Made by a program: the position numbers and the translations under genes
Shown here: in pieces, positions 18,039-27,222 of the stretch
Layout of the letters: each line of letters opens with the position of its first letter
Numbering within the stretch: position 1 is the stretch's first letter
The notes under the pieces: generated by a model
The model's database searches: none
Told to the model about the DNA's origin: nothing
Seen by the model: the letters and a program-made list of their open reading frames with translations, nothing else
Source of the DNA: Pseudomonas sp. IB20
GTDB lineage: Bacteria; Pseudomonadota; Gammaproteobacteria; Pseudomonadales; Pseudomonadaceae
NCBI RefSeq assembly: GCF_009707325.1
Contig: NZ_CP046103.1
Location: forward strand, 5,034,951-5,098,950
DNA length: 64,000 bases
Reading direction: 5' to 3'

Positions 18039-18338
18039 ACCGCTCCCCTCCTTTTAAAACCCAGGAATCGACAATCAGAACGTCAATGCTCTGAGTTCAT
18101 ACGATCGATCCGGCTGGCGGGCGGTGGCGGTCATCTATTGGTTATTGGCAGATAGTCGGTAGTCCGTTGCTTATAGCTTAAGGAGATTTTTCCTACATAA
18201 ATAATACCGTAAATGCATAAGCATAGGCGACCAAACCTTCAGCGCAGGTTCAGGCCGCGCAGGACGTTAGCCGCCAAACTGTAGAAGTTTAGCGACCCCA
18301 CATTAGCCGCCTATTCAAACGACTATCGAGGTCGGACC
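18039..18338. other. Divergent regulatory region, 300 bp
   Basis: This gap separates the divergent TonB receptor and small barrel genes. It contains an AT-rich patch around 18190-18222 (ATAAATAATACCGTAAATGC) that would suit promoter elements, but I could not define a confident -35/-10 pair or a Fur box. Confidence 0.4.
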
Positions 18339-18815
18339 ATGAAGTACTTTTATTCCGGCTTGCTGCTTATGGCACAAGCCGCCACCGCCTTGGCCTCTGA
18401 GGCTACCGCCAAAGACGATAAGGGCTTCTGGTATGCCCAGACGAGCGTCTACACCCAGCACTTTTCACCGGACCCCAAGCACAACAACAACCAGGATTTG
18501 ATCAACCTGGAACGCAACGAAGCGTCCGGGCTGGTGTATGGCGGGGCGACCTTTCGCAACTCGTTCAGCCAGCGTTCATATTACGTTTACGCAGGCAAAC
18601 GCTACGACCTTGGCGATTCGCCGTTCTACGTGAAGGTGACTGCAGGCGCGCTTCAGGGGTATCGCGGCAAGTACCGAGACAAAATCCCCCTCAACCGCTT
18701 TGGCGTGGCACCGGCGATCATCCCCTCGGTGGGCGTGAACTTCGGCCCGGTGGCCAGCGAGTTGGTGTTGCTGGGCTTTAATGCGGCGATGCTGACGGCG
18801 GGGGTGCGTTTCTGA
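18339..18815 (+). CDS. Putative small outer-membrane beta-barrel protein
   Basis: A 158-residue exported protein. The signal peptide is MKYFYSGLLLMAQAATALA, followed by alternating amphipathic strands (FWYAQTSVYTQHFSP, RSYYVYAGKRY, FYVKVTAGALQGY) and a C-terminal Phe, all as in 8-stranded outer-membrane barrels such as PagP/PagL. I do not see a catalytic triad that would settle an enzyme class, so no function is assigned. It is divergent from the TonB receptor and convergent with the flavin reductase, from which it is separated by a strong hairpin. Confidence 0.7.
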   Translation: MKYFYSGLLLMAQAATALASEATAKDDKGFWYAQTSVYTQHFSPDPKHNNNQDLINLERNEASGLVYGGATFRNSFSQRSYYVYAGKRYDLGDSPFYVKVTAGALQGYRGKYRDKIPLNRFGVAPAIIPSVGVNFGPVASELVLLGFNAAMLTAGVRF

Positions 18816-18831
18816 CAGCACCGCTTATCAG

Positions 18832-18867
18832 TGTGGGGCTGGCTGCTGCATGCGAGCCAGCCCCACA
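18832..18867. terminator. Hairpin between convergent genes, REP-like
   Basis: A 13-bp perfect stem (TGTGGGGCTGGCT / AGCCAGCCCCACA) with a 10-base loop fills the whole gap between the barrel gene stop and the flavin reductase stop. It has no long T-run on either strand, so it may stabilise 3' ends rather than act as a strong intrinsic terminator. Confidence 0.55.
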
Positions 18868-19836
18868 TTAAGGGCGCGGCGCGTAGGCGAAGACATCGGC
18901 GCGCATCTGGTGCGCGTCCATGCCAGCATCGACCAGCGCATCCAAGGTGCCGTAGATCATCGCCGGTGAACCACTGGCGTAGACGTGCACGGCCTTGAGG
19001 TCGCTGATGTCTTCGCACACTGCTTCATGCAGCAACCCGCAACGCCCTTCCCAACCGCACAGGTCGCTGACGACTTTGTGCAGGAACAAGTTAGGCAGTT
19101 GCTTCCATTGGTCCCAGTGCTCGATTTCGTAGAAGTCTTCCGGGCGACGCACGCCCCAGTACAGGTGCACCGGGTGTTTGAAGCCAGAGGCGCGACAATG
19201 CTCAATCAGGCTGTGCATTTGCGCCATGCCGGTGCCGGCGGCGATCAGCACCAACGGCCCGTCTGGCAGCTCGGCCAGGTGGGTATCACCAAACGGCAGC
19301 TCGATACGGGCCATCTGATTACGCTGCAGTTGCTCAATCAGGCTGCGGGCGCTGTCCTCGCGGACCAGCACATGCAACTCCAGCTCACGCCCGGCGTGGG
19401 GCGCCGAGGCCAGGGAGAACGCCGACTTTTCGCCATTCTCCCGCTCGATCATCAGGTATTGCCCGGCGTGGTAACGCACTGCTTTGCCGGCCGGAGCCCG
19501 CAAGCGCACGCGCCATACATCGCCACCGACTTCCACGCACTCACTCAATTGGCACGACAACTTGCGCAACGGCAACTCTCCCGGCGCCAACACGCCATCC
19601 CATAACACGATGCAATCTTCCAGCGGCTCGGCGATGCAGGTGTAGAACTCACCATGGTCACGCACCTCACCGGCTTGCTGCACCCGGCCTTCCACCAGCA
19701 ATGCCGCGCACACATGACACACACCATTGCGGCACGCTTGCGGGCACTCGTAGCCCAGGCGGCGCGCGCCTTCGAGGATTCGCTCGCCAGGGACAAGTTC
19801 CAGTACCGCGCCGGAAGGTTGCAGGGTTACACGCAT
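18868..19836 (-). CDS. NAD(P)H-flavin reductase with N-terminal 2Fe-2S ferredoxin domain
   Basis: A 322-residue protein. Residues 1-90 form a plant-type ferredoxin with the cluster motif CPQACRNGVCHVC and a further Cys downstream (FYTCIAEP). Then comes a ferredoxin-reductase FAD domain (YHAGQYLMIE) and an NAD domain (PLVLIAAGTGMAQMHSLIEH). It resembles CDP-6-deoxy-glucoseen reductase/AscD-type enzymes and fused Fre homologues. The ATG shares one base with the ubiD stop (TGATG). E. coli also has a flavin reductase gene (fre) directly after ubiD, so supplying reduced flavin to the UbiX/UbiD prenyl-FMN pathway is a sensible inference. Confidence 0.88.
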   Translation of the reverse strand: MRVTLQPSGAVLELVPGERILEGARRLGYECPQACRNGVCHVCAALLVEGRVQQAGEVRDHGEFYTCIAEPLEDCIVLWDGVLAPGELPLRKLSCQLSECVEVGGDVWRVRLRAPAGKAVRYHAGQYLMIERENGEKSAFSLASAPHAGRELELHVLVREDSARSLIEQLQRNQMARIELPFGDTHLAELPDGPLVLIAAGTGMAQMHSLIEHCRASGFKHPVHLYWGVRRPEDFYEIEHWDQWKQLPNLFLHKVVSDLCGWEGRCGLLHEAVCEDISDLKAVHVYASGSPAMIYGTLDALVDAGMDAHQMRADVFAYAPRP

Positions 19837-21302
19837 CAATCTATTCCCAATTCTTTCCACATCGCATCGACACGAGCAGTCACGGCTTCATCCTTGACGA
19901 TCACCCGGCCCCACTCGCGAGTGGTTTCACCCGGCCATTTGTGGGTAGCATCCAGGCCCATCTTCGAGCCCAGGCCCGACACCGGCGAAGCGAAGTCGAG
20001 GTAGTCGATCGGCGTGTTGTCGATCATCACCGTGTCGCGCTTGGGGTCCATGCGCGTGGTGATGGCCCAAATCACGTCGTTCCAGTCCCGTGCATTGATG
20101 TCGTCGTCGGTGACGATAACGAACTTGGTGTACATGAACTGTCGTAAAAACGACCACACACCGAGCATTACCCGCTTGGCATGGCCTGGGTACGACTTCT
20201 TCATGGTCACGATGGCCATGCGGTACGAGCAGCCTTCGGGCGGCAGGTAGAAGTCGGTGATCTCCGGGAACTGCTTTTGCAGGATCGGCACGAACACTTC
20301 GTTGAGTGCCACGCCGAGAATGGCCGGCTCATCCGGCGGGCGGCCGGTGTAGGTGCTGTGATAGATCGGTTTGATTCGGTGGGTGATGCGCTCGACGGTG
20401 AACACCGGGAAGCTGTCGACTTCGTTGTAGTAGCCGGTGTGGTCGCCGTAAGGGCCTTCATCGGCCATTTCGCCCGGATGAATCACACCTTCGAGGATGA
20501 TTTCCGCAGTGGCCGGCACTTGCAGGTCGTTGCCGCGGCACTTCACCAGTTCGGTACGGTTGCCGCGCAACAGGCCGGCGAAGGCGTATTCGGACAGGCT
20601 GTCGGGCACAGGCGTAACGGCGCCGAGGATGGTCGCCGGGTCAGCGCCCAAGGCCACGGACACCGGGAATGGCTTGCCGGGGTGCTTTTCGCACCATTCA
20701 CGGAAGTCCAGGGCGCCGCCACGGTGGCTCAACCAGCGCATGATGACCTTGTTGCGGCCAATCACTTGCTGACGGTAGATGCCGAGGTTCTGACGATCCT
20801 TGTTCGGGCCTTTGGTAACGGTCAGGCCCCAGGTGATCAGCGGGCCGACATCGCCGGGCCAGCAGGTTTGCACCGGGAGCATGGCCAGGTCGACGTCATC
20901 GCCTTCGATGACCACTTCCTGGCACACGGCGTCTTTGACCACTTTAGGCGCCATGGCAATGATCTTGCGGAAGATCGGCAGCTTCGACCAGGCGTCCTTC
21001 AGGCCCTTGGGTGGCTCGGGCTCCTTGAGAAAGGCCAGCAGCTTGCCGATCTCGCGCAGTTCGCTGACCGATTCAGCGCCCATGCCGAAGGCGACGCGAT
21101 CCGGGGTGCCGAACAGGTTGCCGAGCACCGGGATATCAAAGCCGGTCGGTTTTTCGAACAGCAGCGCCGGGCCCTTGTTGCGCAGGGTACGGTCGCAAAT
21201 CTCAGTCATTTCCAGTACCGGGGAAACCGGCACCTGGATGCGTTTCAACTCTCCGCGCTGCTCAAGTTGCTGCACGAAATCCCGAAGATCCTTGAATTTC
21301 AT
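19836..21302 (-). CDS. ubiD: 4-hydroxy-3-polyprenylbenzoate decarboxylase UbiD
   Basis: A 488-residue prenyl-FMN-dependent decarboxylase of ubiquinone biosynthesis. The sequence begins [20 protein letters not shown], as in E. coli UbiD, and carries the conserved [13 protein letters not shown] loop with the cofactor-facing Glu. The ATG at 21302 has GGGTGG 8 bases upstream; a GTG four codons earlier is an alternative start. The length is normal for the family. Translation of the following ferredoxin-flavin reductase is coupled to it. Confidence 0.94.
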   Translation of the reverse strand: MKFKDLRDFVQQLEQRGELKRIQVPVSPVLEMTEICDRTLRNKGPALLFEKPTGFDIPVLGNLFGTPDRVAFGMGAESVSELREIGKLLAFLKEPEPPKGLKDAWSKLPIFRKIIAMAPKVVKDAVCQEVVIEGDDVDLAMLPVQTCWPGDVGPLITWGLTVTKGPNKDRQNLGIYRQQVIGRNKVIMRWLSHRGGALDFREWCEKHPGKPFPVSVALGADPATILGAVTPVPDSLSEYAFAGLLRGNRTELVKCRGNDLQVPATAEIILEGVIHPGEMADEGPYGDHTGYYNEVDSFPVFTVERITHRIKPIYHSTYTGRPPDEPAILGVALNEVFVPILQKQFPEITDFYLPPEGCSYRMAIVTMKKSYPGHAKRVMLGVWSFLRQFMYTKFVIVTDDDINARDWNDVIWAITTRMDPKRDTVMIDNTPIDYLDFASPVSGLGSKMGLDATHKWPGETTREWGRVIVKDEAVTARVDAMWKELGID

Positions 21303-21361
21303 TAACCATGCCACCCGTAAAATAGGCGTACATCCTACCTGCTCTTAAGAGCGCTGACAGC

Positions 21362-23365
21362 TTATTGCACGTCAGTGCGACTCACATCTGATTCAGTGGA
21401 TGTGTTGCGCAGCGCGTGGAAGAAGGGTTCAAGGAACCCCTCAACAAGCCGCGAGCCCGCGATTGATAGGTGGTTGTCATCGGTATAGAGCGAGTGGCCA
21501 TCAAGCTCGACCCGACACCAGCCGTTCACATCACACAGCTTAGGCGCCGGATCCAGAACTCGAACCCCTGAATCCGCCGCCGCGATTCGCTCAAACACGC
21601 GGCTTATATAAGCCTGGCGCTCCAGATGTTCGGCCAGTGGCAAGCCTTCTTTATCGGTTGGGCGCCCCAACATCGCCAAGCGGGCGAGCCGATAAGGGAC
21701 GTTGAAGTCCTGCAGCGGCACTTCCTTGACCAGCCATACCCGGTGGCCACTGGCCCGAATTTGCTGCACCAACGCACTCAAACCGTCGGCAAACAGTTGT
21801 TGAGCGATGGCGCGGTCATACTTCCCGGTCGCCGGGTCATGAATGGACGCGCCCGTATCACCGGAACGCTCTCCATAAACGTAAAGGCTCCAACGCGCGA
21901 CCAGCACCACATCACTGAACTGCTCGCGGCTCAGCAGTTGGGTGACGTGCTCGTTGAAGGCTCTGCATCCGGGCGTGTTTTCTTTTCTGTAGAAAGGCAG
22001 GCAACCGGCGTAACCGGCCTGGGTGATGCTGAAGTCGTACCTGCTCGAAGCGTCGCTTAGCGCCGGAATGAGCGCCGAGGCATGGCTGTCACCCCATACC
22101 AGGGCCCGCGCCGCGCTCGTTTGCGGGCCAAAATGGCAAGGTTCACGGTGAGTGTTTTTCTTGTCATCGCCCAGGCAACTCATGAGCTTAGGGCTCCAAG
22201 TATGCGCCTGGGCAAACTGCAGTGCTTGGGGTGACAAGCGCTCTGCAAACCCATCCGACCAGACCAGGCCTTTGCCGGCCAGGCCCAGGCCTACGAGGGC
22301 CATGACACCCGCAACCAGGACCGACCGGCTCCCCGCTAAAAGGCGCCGCTCACGAAACGGCCCCTCGACAAACCGCCAGGACCCATAACCCAGTAACAGG
22401 CTCAAGAAGAACAGCGCCGTCAGCTCCCAGGGCGCCAGGCCAAAGATACTGGCGTACTTGCCAAACACCAGCACCGGCCAGTGCCACAGGTACCAGGAAT
22501 AGGAAATCAGCCCTATGCCCACCAATACACGACTGCCCAGCAACCGCCCGACCAGCGTCGTGTGTTGGCCGTTGGCCCAAATCAGGCCCACCACACCCAA
22601 CACCGGCAATAGGGCCGTGGCCCCAGGGAAGGCCGTGTCGGCGTCATAACCCAATACCGCCACTAGAATCAGGCCCAGGCCGATCAGGCTGACAGCCTGG
22701 GCCAGCCTCGGGCTTACGCGTTGAGTACGCACCGGCAAGACGGCCAGCATGGCGCCTGCCAACAACTCCCAGGCGCGCATAGGCAACAGGAAAAAGGCCT
22801 TTTCAGGCTCATGAGAGACCGCCCACACGCTCGCCGCAAATGAAACCAGCAACAGCACAAACAAAGCACCACGCCATTGCTTCAGCCGGCTCGACAGCAA
22901 CACCAGCAGCAGCGGAAATGCGATGTAGAACTGCTCTTCAACCGACAGCGACCAGGTATGCAGCATCGGCTTCATGTCGGAGGCCGTATCGAAGTAGCCG
23001 TCCTGACGCATGAAGAACAGGTTAGAGATGAAAATCGCCTGATTGTGAATCGAGCGCCCCAACTCTTCGTAGTCCTTGGGCGCCATCAGAAACCAGCCGA
23101 CCACCAATGACGCCAGCATCATGACAATCAGCGCCGGCAGGATACGCCGGGCGCGTCGAGCCCAAAAATCGAGGAAACTGAAACGCCCGGTTTCGCGTTC
23201 GCGCCAGATGATCGAGGTGATCAGGAAACCTGAAATCACAAAGAACACATCAACGCCGACAAAGCCGCCGGTAACGCCTGGAACCCCAAAGTGGAAAAGC
23301 ACAACAGCCAGGACAGCGATGGCACGCAGGCCGTCAATGTCTCTTCGGTAAGCAAGCGCAGTCAT
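21362..23365 (-). CDS. OafA-type acyltransferase with SGNH domain
   Basis: A 667-residue inner-membrane O-acyltransferase. The N-terminal half (about 1-370) is acyltransferase-3, starting RRDIDGLRAIAVLAVVLFHFG with the conserved Arg and His, and has about ten spans. The C-terminal half is a periplasmic SGNH esterase-like domain with the serine block (VWGDSHAS) and the Asp/His block near the end (DDNHLS). Such proteins acetylate O-antigen or other surface glycans. PAO1 has an O-antigen acetylase homologue at the same place before rho. It is monocistronic. Confidence 0.9.
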   Translation of the reverse strand: MTALAYRRDIDGLRAIAVLAVVLFHFGVPGVTGGFVGVDVFFVISGFLITSIIWRERETGRFSFLDFWARRARRILPALIVMMLASLVVGWFLMAPKDYEELGRSIHNQAIFISNLFFMRQDGYFDTASDMKPMLHTWSLSVEEQFYIAFPLLLVLLSSRLKQWRGALFVLLLVSFAASVWAVSHEPEKAFFLLPMRAWELLAGAMLAVLPVRTQRVSPRLAQAVSLIGLGLILVAVLGYDADTAFPGATALLPVLGVVGLIWANGQHTTLVGRLLGSRVLVGIGLISYSWYLWHWPVLVFGKYASIFGLAPWELTALFFLSLLLGYGSWRFVEGPFRERRLLAGSRSVLVAGVMALVGLGLAGKGLVWSDGFAERLSPQALQFAQAHTWSPKLMSCLGDDKKNTHREPCHFGPQTSAARALVWGDSHASALIPALSDASSRYDFSITQAGYAGCLPFYRKENTPGCRAFNEHVTQLLSREQFSDVVLVARWSLYVYGERSGDTGASIHDPATGKYDRAIAQQLFADGLSALVQQIRASGHRVWLVKEVPLQDFNVPYRLARLAMLGRPTDKEGLPLAEHLERQAYISRVFERIAAADSGVRVLDPAPKLCDVNGWCRVELDGHSLYTDDNHLSIAGSRLVEGFLEPFFHALRNTSTESDVSRTDVQ

Positions 23366-23469
23366 AAATCGTAGTCAGTTCTGATACAGATGGAGGCAAG
23401 CGTAGGCGCACTTACCCTTTTTGTTTCTTTACTGACACTCCTGCCGTGCAAACCTCCCTTTTTTCAGCG

Positions 23470-23503
23470 CAAAAAAAATGGCGCCCCAAAGGGCGCCATT
23501 TTT
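23470..23503 (-). terminator. Rho-independent terminator of rho
   Basis: A 12-bp stem (AAAATGGCGCCC / GGGCGCCATTTT) with a 4-base loop lies 19 bases after the rho stop and ends in an eight-base A-run on the plus strand, read as a U-run in the rho transcript. Confidence 0.85.
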
Positions 23504-23521
23504 CGGACCTGAAGCGTCGTA

Positions 23522-24781
23522 TTACTTACGCTTCATCGACAAGAAGAACTCGTCGTTGGTCTTGGTGGCTTTCAGCTTGTCGAGCAAGAACTCGATGGCG
23601 GCGACTTCGTCCATCGGGTGCAGCAGCTTGCGCAGGATCCACATGCGCTGCAGTTCGTCGTCGGCGGTCAGCAACTCTTCGCGGCGGGTGCCGGAGCGGT
23701 TGATGTTGATCGCAGGGAACACACGCTTTTCCGCGATACGGCGGTCCAGAGGCAGTTCCATGTTGCCGGTACCCTTGAACTCTTCGTAGATCACTTCGTC
23801 CATCTTCGAGCCGGTTTCAACCAGCGCGGTGGCGATAATGGTCAGCGAGCCGCCTTCTTCGATGTTCCGCGCGGCGCCGAAGAAACGCTTTGGTTTCTCC
23901 AGGGCGTGGGCATCGACACCACCGGTGAGGACCTTGCCGGAGCTCGGGATCACGGTGTTGTAGGCACGGGCCAGACGGGTGATGGAGTCGAGCAGGATCA
24001 CCACGTCTTTCTTGTGCTCAACCAGACGCTTGGCCTTCTCGATCACCATTTCGGCAACCTGCACGTGGCGGGTTGGCGGCTCATCGAACGTCGAGGCAAC
24101 CACTTCGCCGCGCACGGTGCGCTGCATTTCGGTTACTTCTTCCGGACGCTCATCGATCAACAGCACGATCAGGTGAACTTCAGGATTGTTACGGGCGATG
24201 TTCGCTGCAATGTTCTGCAGCATGATGGTCTTACCGGCTTTCGGCGGTGCGACGATCAGGCCGCGCTGGCCTTTACCGATCGGGGCGCACAGGTCGATGA
24301 CACGACCGGTCAAGTCTTCGGTGGAACCGTTACCGGCTTCCATCTTCATGCGCACGGTCGGGAACAGCGGCGTCAGGTTCTCAAAGAGAATCTTGTTTTT
24401 CGCGTTCTCGGGGCGATCGAAGTTGATCGTGTCGACCTTGAGCAGGGCGAAATAACGCTCACCTTCCTTCGGAGGACGGATCTTGCCAACGATGGTGTCA
24501 CCGGTGCGCAAGTTGAAGCGACGGATCTGGCTCGGCGAGACGTAGATGTCGTCTGGGCCGGCGAGATAGGAAGCGTCAGCGGAGCGGAGGAAGCCGAAGC
24601 CGTCCTGGAGAATCTCCAGCACGCCATCACCGGAGATTTCCTCGCCGCTTTTCGCGTGCTTTTTGAGCAGGGAGAAAATCACGTCCTGCTTGCGCGAACG
24701 GGCCATATTTTCTATGCCCATTTCTTCGGCCAGTTGGAGCAGGTCGGTAATCGGCTTTTGCTTGAGTTCAGTCAGATTCAT
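23522..24781 (-). CDS. rho: Transcription termination factor Rho
   Basis: A 419-residue hexameric RNA helicase. The N-terminal RNA-binding domain (1-125) has the primary-site block (GFGFLRS). The P-loop is [11 protein letters not shown], followed by Walker B ([15 protein letters not shown]) and the R-loop/Q-loop region ([26 protein letters not shown]). The length equals E. coli Rho. No Shine-Dalgarno sequence is obvious before the ATG; instead the leader is C-rich. The neighbours trxA and rho are adjacent in E. coli and PAO1 too. Confidence 0.97.
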   Translation of the reverse strand: MNLTELKQKPITDLLQLAEEMGIENMARSRKQDVIFSLLKKHAKSGEEISGDGVLEILQDGFGFLRSADASYLAGPDDIYVSPSQIRRFNLRTGDTIVGKIRPPKEGERYFALLKVDTINFDRPENAKNKILFENLTPLFPTVRMKMEAGNGSTEDLTGRVIDLCAPIGKGQRGLIVAPPKAGKTIMLQNIAANIARNNPEVHLIVLLIDERPEEVTEMQRTVRGEVVASTFDEPPTRHVQVAEMVIEKAKRLVEHKKDVVILLDSITRLARAYNTVIPSSGKVLTGGVDAHALEKPKRFFGAARNIEEGGSLTIIATALVETGSKMDEVIYEEFKGTGNMELPLDRRIAEKRVFPAININRSGTRREELLTADDELQRMWILRKLLHPMDEVAAIEFLLDKLKATKTNDEFFLSMKRK

Positions 24782-24977
24782 ATAGGAATGACGTAATCAT
24801 TTATGGAGGGGGGAAAATTAAGCTTTTGGCTTAATGAGGCCGCGCCGCAGAGAAGGCGACAGGATCGCGTACTAATCGAAAAGGAATGCGTCGGCGACGG
24901 CTTGCAGGGGGCAGTGGAGAAACCAGTGCGGGGCCGAATGTACCACCTGAGTTTCGGAGCGTCTAGCCCTGTTTCAC
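24782..24977 (-). promoter_or_regulatory. rho leader with C-rich, G-poor segment
   Basis: The gap before rho is about 200 bases long. Read on the rho strand, the last 45 bases contain AATTTTCCCCCCTCCATAAA and then ATTACGTCATTCCTAT, low in G and rich in C/U, as expected of a rut site. Rho in E. coli represses its own synthesis through a leader; a similar role here is inference. No leader peptide could be supported. Confidence 0.4.
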
Positions 24978-24978
24978 G

Positions 24979-25008
24979 AAAAAGCCCCGCTATTTTGCGG
25001 GGCTTTTT
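24979..25008 (-). terminator. Terminator of trxA
   Basis: A 10-bp stem AAAGCCCCGC / GCGGGGCTTT with a 6-base loop lies 12 bases downstream of the trxA stop. It has a U-run on both strands and could also protect rho from read-through. Confidence 0.88.
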
Positions 25009-25017
25009 TGACGACGC

Positions 25018-25347
25018 TTAGATGTTCGCGTCGAGGAAAGCTTGCAACTGAGACTTCGACAACGCGCCCACTTTAGTGGCTTCGACGTTGCCGTTCTTGA
25101 ACAGCATCAGCGTCGGGATACCACGCACGCCGTGCTTGAGCGGGGTATCCTGGTTGTCGTCGATGTTCAGCTTGGCAATGGTTACCTTGCCTTCGTAGGT
25201 GGTTGCAATGTCGTCCAGAACCGGAGCGATCATTTTGCAAGGGCCGCACCATTCAGCCCAGTAGTCAACCAGCACCGGGCCAGCAGCCTTGAGTACTTCG
25301 GCCTCAAAGGTCGCGTCGGTGACGTGCTTGATAAGATCGTTGCTCAT
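25018..25347 (-). CDS. trxA: Thioredoxin 1
   Basis: A 109-residue thioredoxin with active site W33-C34-G35-P36-C37 and the cis-proline loop ([11 protein letters not shown]). It reduces cytosolic disulfides and supplies electrons to ribonucleotide reductase and other enzymes. The ATG at 25347 (MSNDLIKHV) matches E. coli TrxA; a longer upstream frame is spurious. It precedes rho on the same strand but has its own terminator. Confidence 0.97.
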   Translation of the reverse strand: MSNDLIKHVTDATFEAEVLKAAGPVLVDYWAEWCGPCKMIAPVLDDIATTYEGKVTIAKLNIDDNQDTPLKHGVRGIPTLMLFKNGNVEATKVGALSKSQLQAFLDANI

Positions 25348-25468
25348 GGATGTCTCCGGATTGTAAGCAAAAAAAACGTTGCCCATCATAGCTGCCCTTC
25401 CCTCGTTCAGGAAGCCGCCTCTAATTGAGTCTTGCTATGACCGTGCATGAGTTTGGGTATAGCCCACC

Positions 25469-26164
25469 TCAGGGCGACACGGGCGTGACGAACGCGATGC
25501 CCGTGCGCAATGCCGCATTGCGCACGTGTTCCTGCATGGTTTTCTGTGCCGCCGCGCTGGCGCGGCGGGCCAGCGCGCGCAGGATCTTGCGGTGCTCCTG
25601 CCAGGTTTCCATCGCCCGTTCCGGCCGGATGAACGGTAGCTTCTGGCTCTCCAGGAACACCTCGGCGCTGGCACTCAGGATGCTCACCATCGCCTGGTTA
25701 CCGCTGGCCAGCAGGATCCGCTGGTGAAATTCGAAGTCCAGCCGGGCGGCGGCTTCAAAGTCGCCGGCCTTGAGCACCTTGCGCATGGCCTCGACATTAT
25801 CTTGCAGGCCATCCAGCTCCTCGACCGTCAGCGTCACGGCAGCCAGCCCCGCAGCAAACCCTTCCAAGGCATAGCGCAACTGGAAGATATCCAGCGGCGT
25901 GGCCTGGGCTGCGAACGGCCAGGCAAACCCCGGAGACTCGTCGGCCGCCTGCACAAACACACCTTTGCCGGGCTGCACGCTGACCACGCCCAAGGCACTC
26001 AGAGACGATAACGCCTCGCGCAACGACGCCCGGCTGACGCCCAACTGCACCGCCAGGTCGCGCTGGGACGGCAACGCATCGCCCGCTGCGAAGCCCTGTT
26101 CCTTGATCAGTTTGCGGATGGCCTGCAGGGCCGCTTCCGGTACGGCTTGGGCGATGGAATTCAT
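25469..26164 (-). CDS. GntR-family regulator, FCD (FadR-like) subfamily
   Basis: A 231-residue regulator. The winged HTH (about 10-78) has the typical LPSQRDLAVQLGVSRASLREAL sequence in two blocks, followed by an FCD effector domain (about 95-220) rich in helices with conserved Asp/His metal-ligand positions (DFEFHQRILLASGN). It is divergent from the amino-acid ABC transporter genes, so it most likely controls them in response to an amino acid or derived acid. ACCAGTAAGACCA at 26300-26312 in the shared 255-base gap could be an operator; this is a guess. It is the left end of the segment inserted between trxA and ppx. Confidence 0.88.
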   Translation of the reverse strand: MNSIAQAVPEAALQAIRKLIKEQGFAAGDALPSQRDLAVQLGVSRASLREALSSLSALGVVSVQPGKGVFVQAADESPGFAWPFAAQATPLDIFQLRYALEGFAAGLAAVTLTVEELDGLQDNVEAMRKVLKAGDFEAAARLDFEFHQRILLASGNQAMVSILSASAEVFLESQKLPFIRPERAMETWQEHRKILRALARRASAAAQKTMQEHVRNAALRTGIAFVTPVSP

Positions 26165-26419
26165 AAAAAACTCAAGGTTGCAGTCAACGTAGCGAGTAGT
26201 TGTAAAGCTATTCGCGGCTGGCGGCAAGCCACGCCCCAAAGGGGCTCGCACGGTTTTGTCGACGCTCGAAAAGGGTGCGAAAAGCCTAAGCACTGTTCAG
26301 ACCAGTAAGACCACTGCAGCTCAACAAATACCGGCTTCGCGGACGATTCAGACAGTGATGGCATGGGCTGTGCACTGAGCAAAGTCAGAAAACCCCTTCG
26401 CCTTTTTCGGAGAGTTGCC

Positions 26420-27205
26420 ATGACCAAGCGCTACAGCGCCCTGCTCACTGCCCTGTTTGCCAGCCTGATGCTGAGCCAGGCACCCGCCCAGGCCAATGGT
26501 CTGGACGATATCGTCGCCCGTGGCACCCTCAAGGTCGCCGTGCCTCAGGACTTCCCGCCGTTCGGCTCGGTCGGCCCCGACATGAAGCCCCGCGGCCTGG
26601 ACATCGACACGGCCAAGCTGCTGGCCGACCAACTCAAGGTCAAGCTGGAGCTGACCCCGGTCAACAGCACCAACCGTATTCCGTTCCTCACCACCGGCAA
26701 GGTCGACCTGGTGATTTCCAGCCTGGGCAAGAACCCCGAGCGGGAAAAGGTCATCGATTTCTCCAAGGCCTACGCGCCGTTCTACCTGGCCGTGTTCGGC
26801 CCACCTGACGCCGCCATCAGCAGCACCGACGACCTCAAGGGCAAGACCATCAGCGTGACCCGTGGCGCCATTGAAGACATCGAGCTGACCGCTGTTGCGC
26901 CCAAGGAAGCCACCATCAAGCGCTTTGAAGACAACAACTCGACCATCGCCGCCTACCTGGCCGGCCAGGTCGACCTGATCGCCAGCGGTAACGTGGTGAT
27001 GGTGGCGATCAGTGAGCGCAACCCAAAACGCGTACCGGCGCTGAAAGTGAAACTCAAGGACTCGCCGGTGTACGTGGGCGTGAACAAGAACGAGCCGGCG
27101 CTGCTGGAGAAGGTCAACCAGATCCTGGTGGCGGCCAAGGCCGACGGCAGCCTGGAAAAGAATGCAATGCAGTGGCTTAAAGAGCCGCTGCCTGCTGATC
27201 TTTGA
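26420..27205 (+). CDS. Polar amino-acid ABC transporter substrate-binding protein
   Basis: A 261-residue periplasmic binding protein. The signal peptide ends near QAPAQA; the type II binding fold starts with LKVAVPQDFPPFG and has the hinge block DLVISSLGKNPEREKVIDFSKAY. This is the SBP_bac_3 family that binds polar amino acids. The ATG at 26420 follows GGAGAG. Residues fixing the ligand class cannot be called with confidence. It is the first gene of a four-gene transporter operon. Confidence 0.9.
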   Translation: MTKRYSALLTALFASLMLSQAPAQANGLDDIVARGTLKVAVPQDFPPFGSVGPDMKPRGLDIDTAKLLADQLKVKLELTPVNSTNRIPFLTTGKVDLVISSLGKNPEREKVIDFSKAYAPFYLAVFGPPDAAISSTDDLKGKTISVTRGAIEDIELTAVAPKEATIKRFEDNNSTIAAYLAGQVDLIASGNVVMVAISERNPKRVPALKVKLKDSPVYVGVNKNEPALLEKVNQILVAAKADGSLEKNAMQWLKEPLPADL

Positions 27206-27222
27206 AGCAATGGAGCTGATTG

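Noticed and set aside
18180-18225. AT-rich patch before the TonB receptor as a Fur box
   Set aside because: AT-rich but not matching the Fur palindrome, so no iron control is claimed.
26281-26320. ACCAGTAAGACCA as the operator of the GntR-type regulator
   Set aside because: It is a direct repeat of GACCA-like half-sites and not the palindrome most FCD regulators use; too weak to list as a feature.
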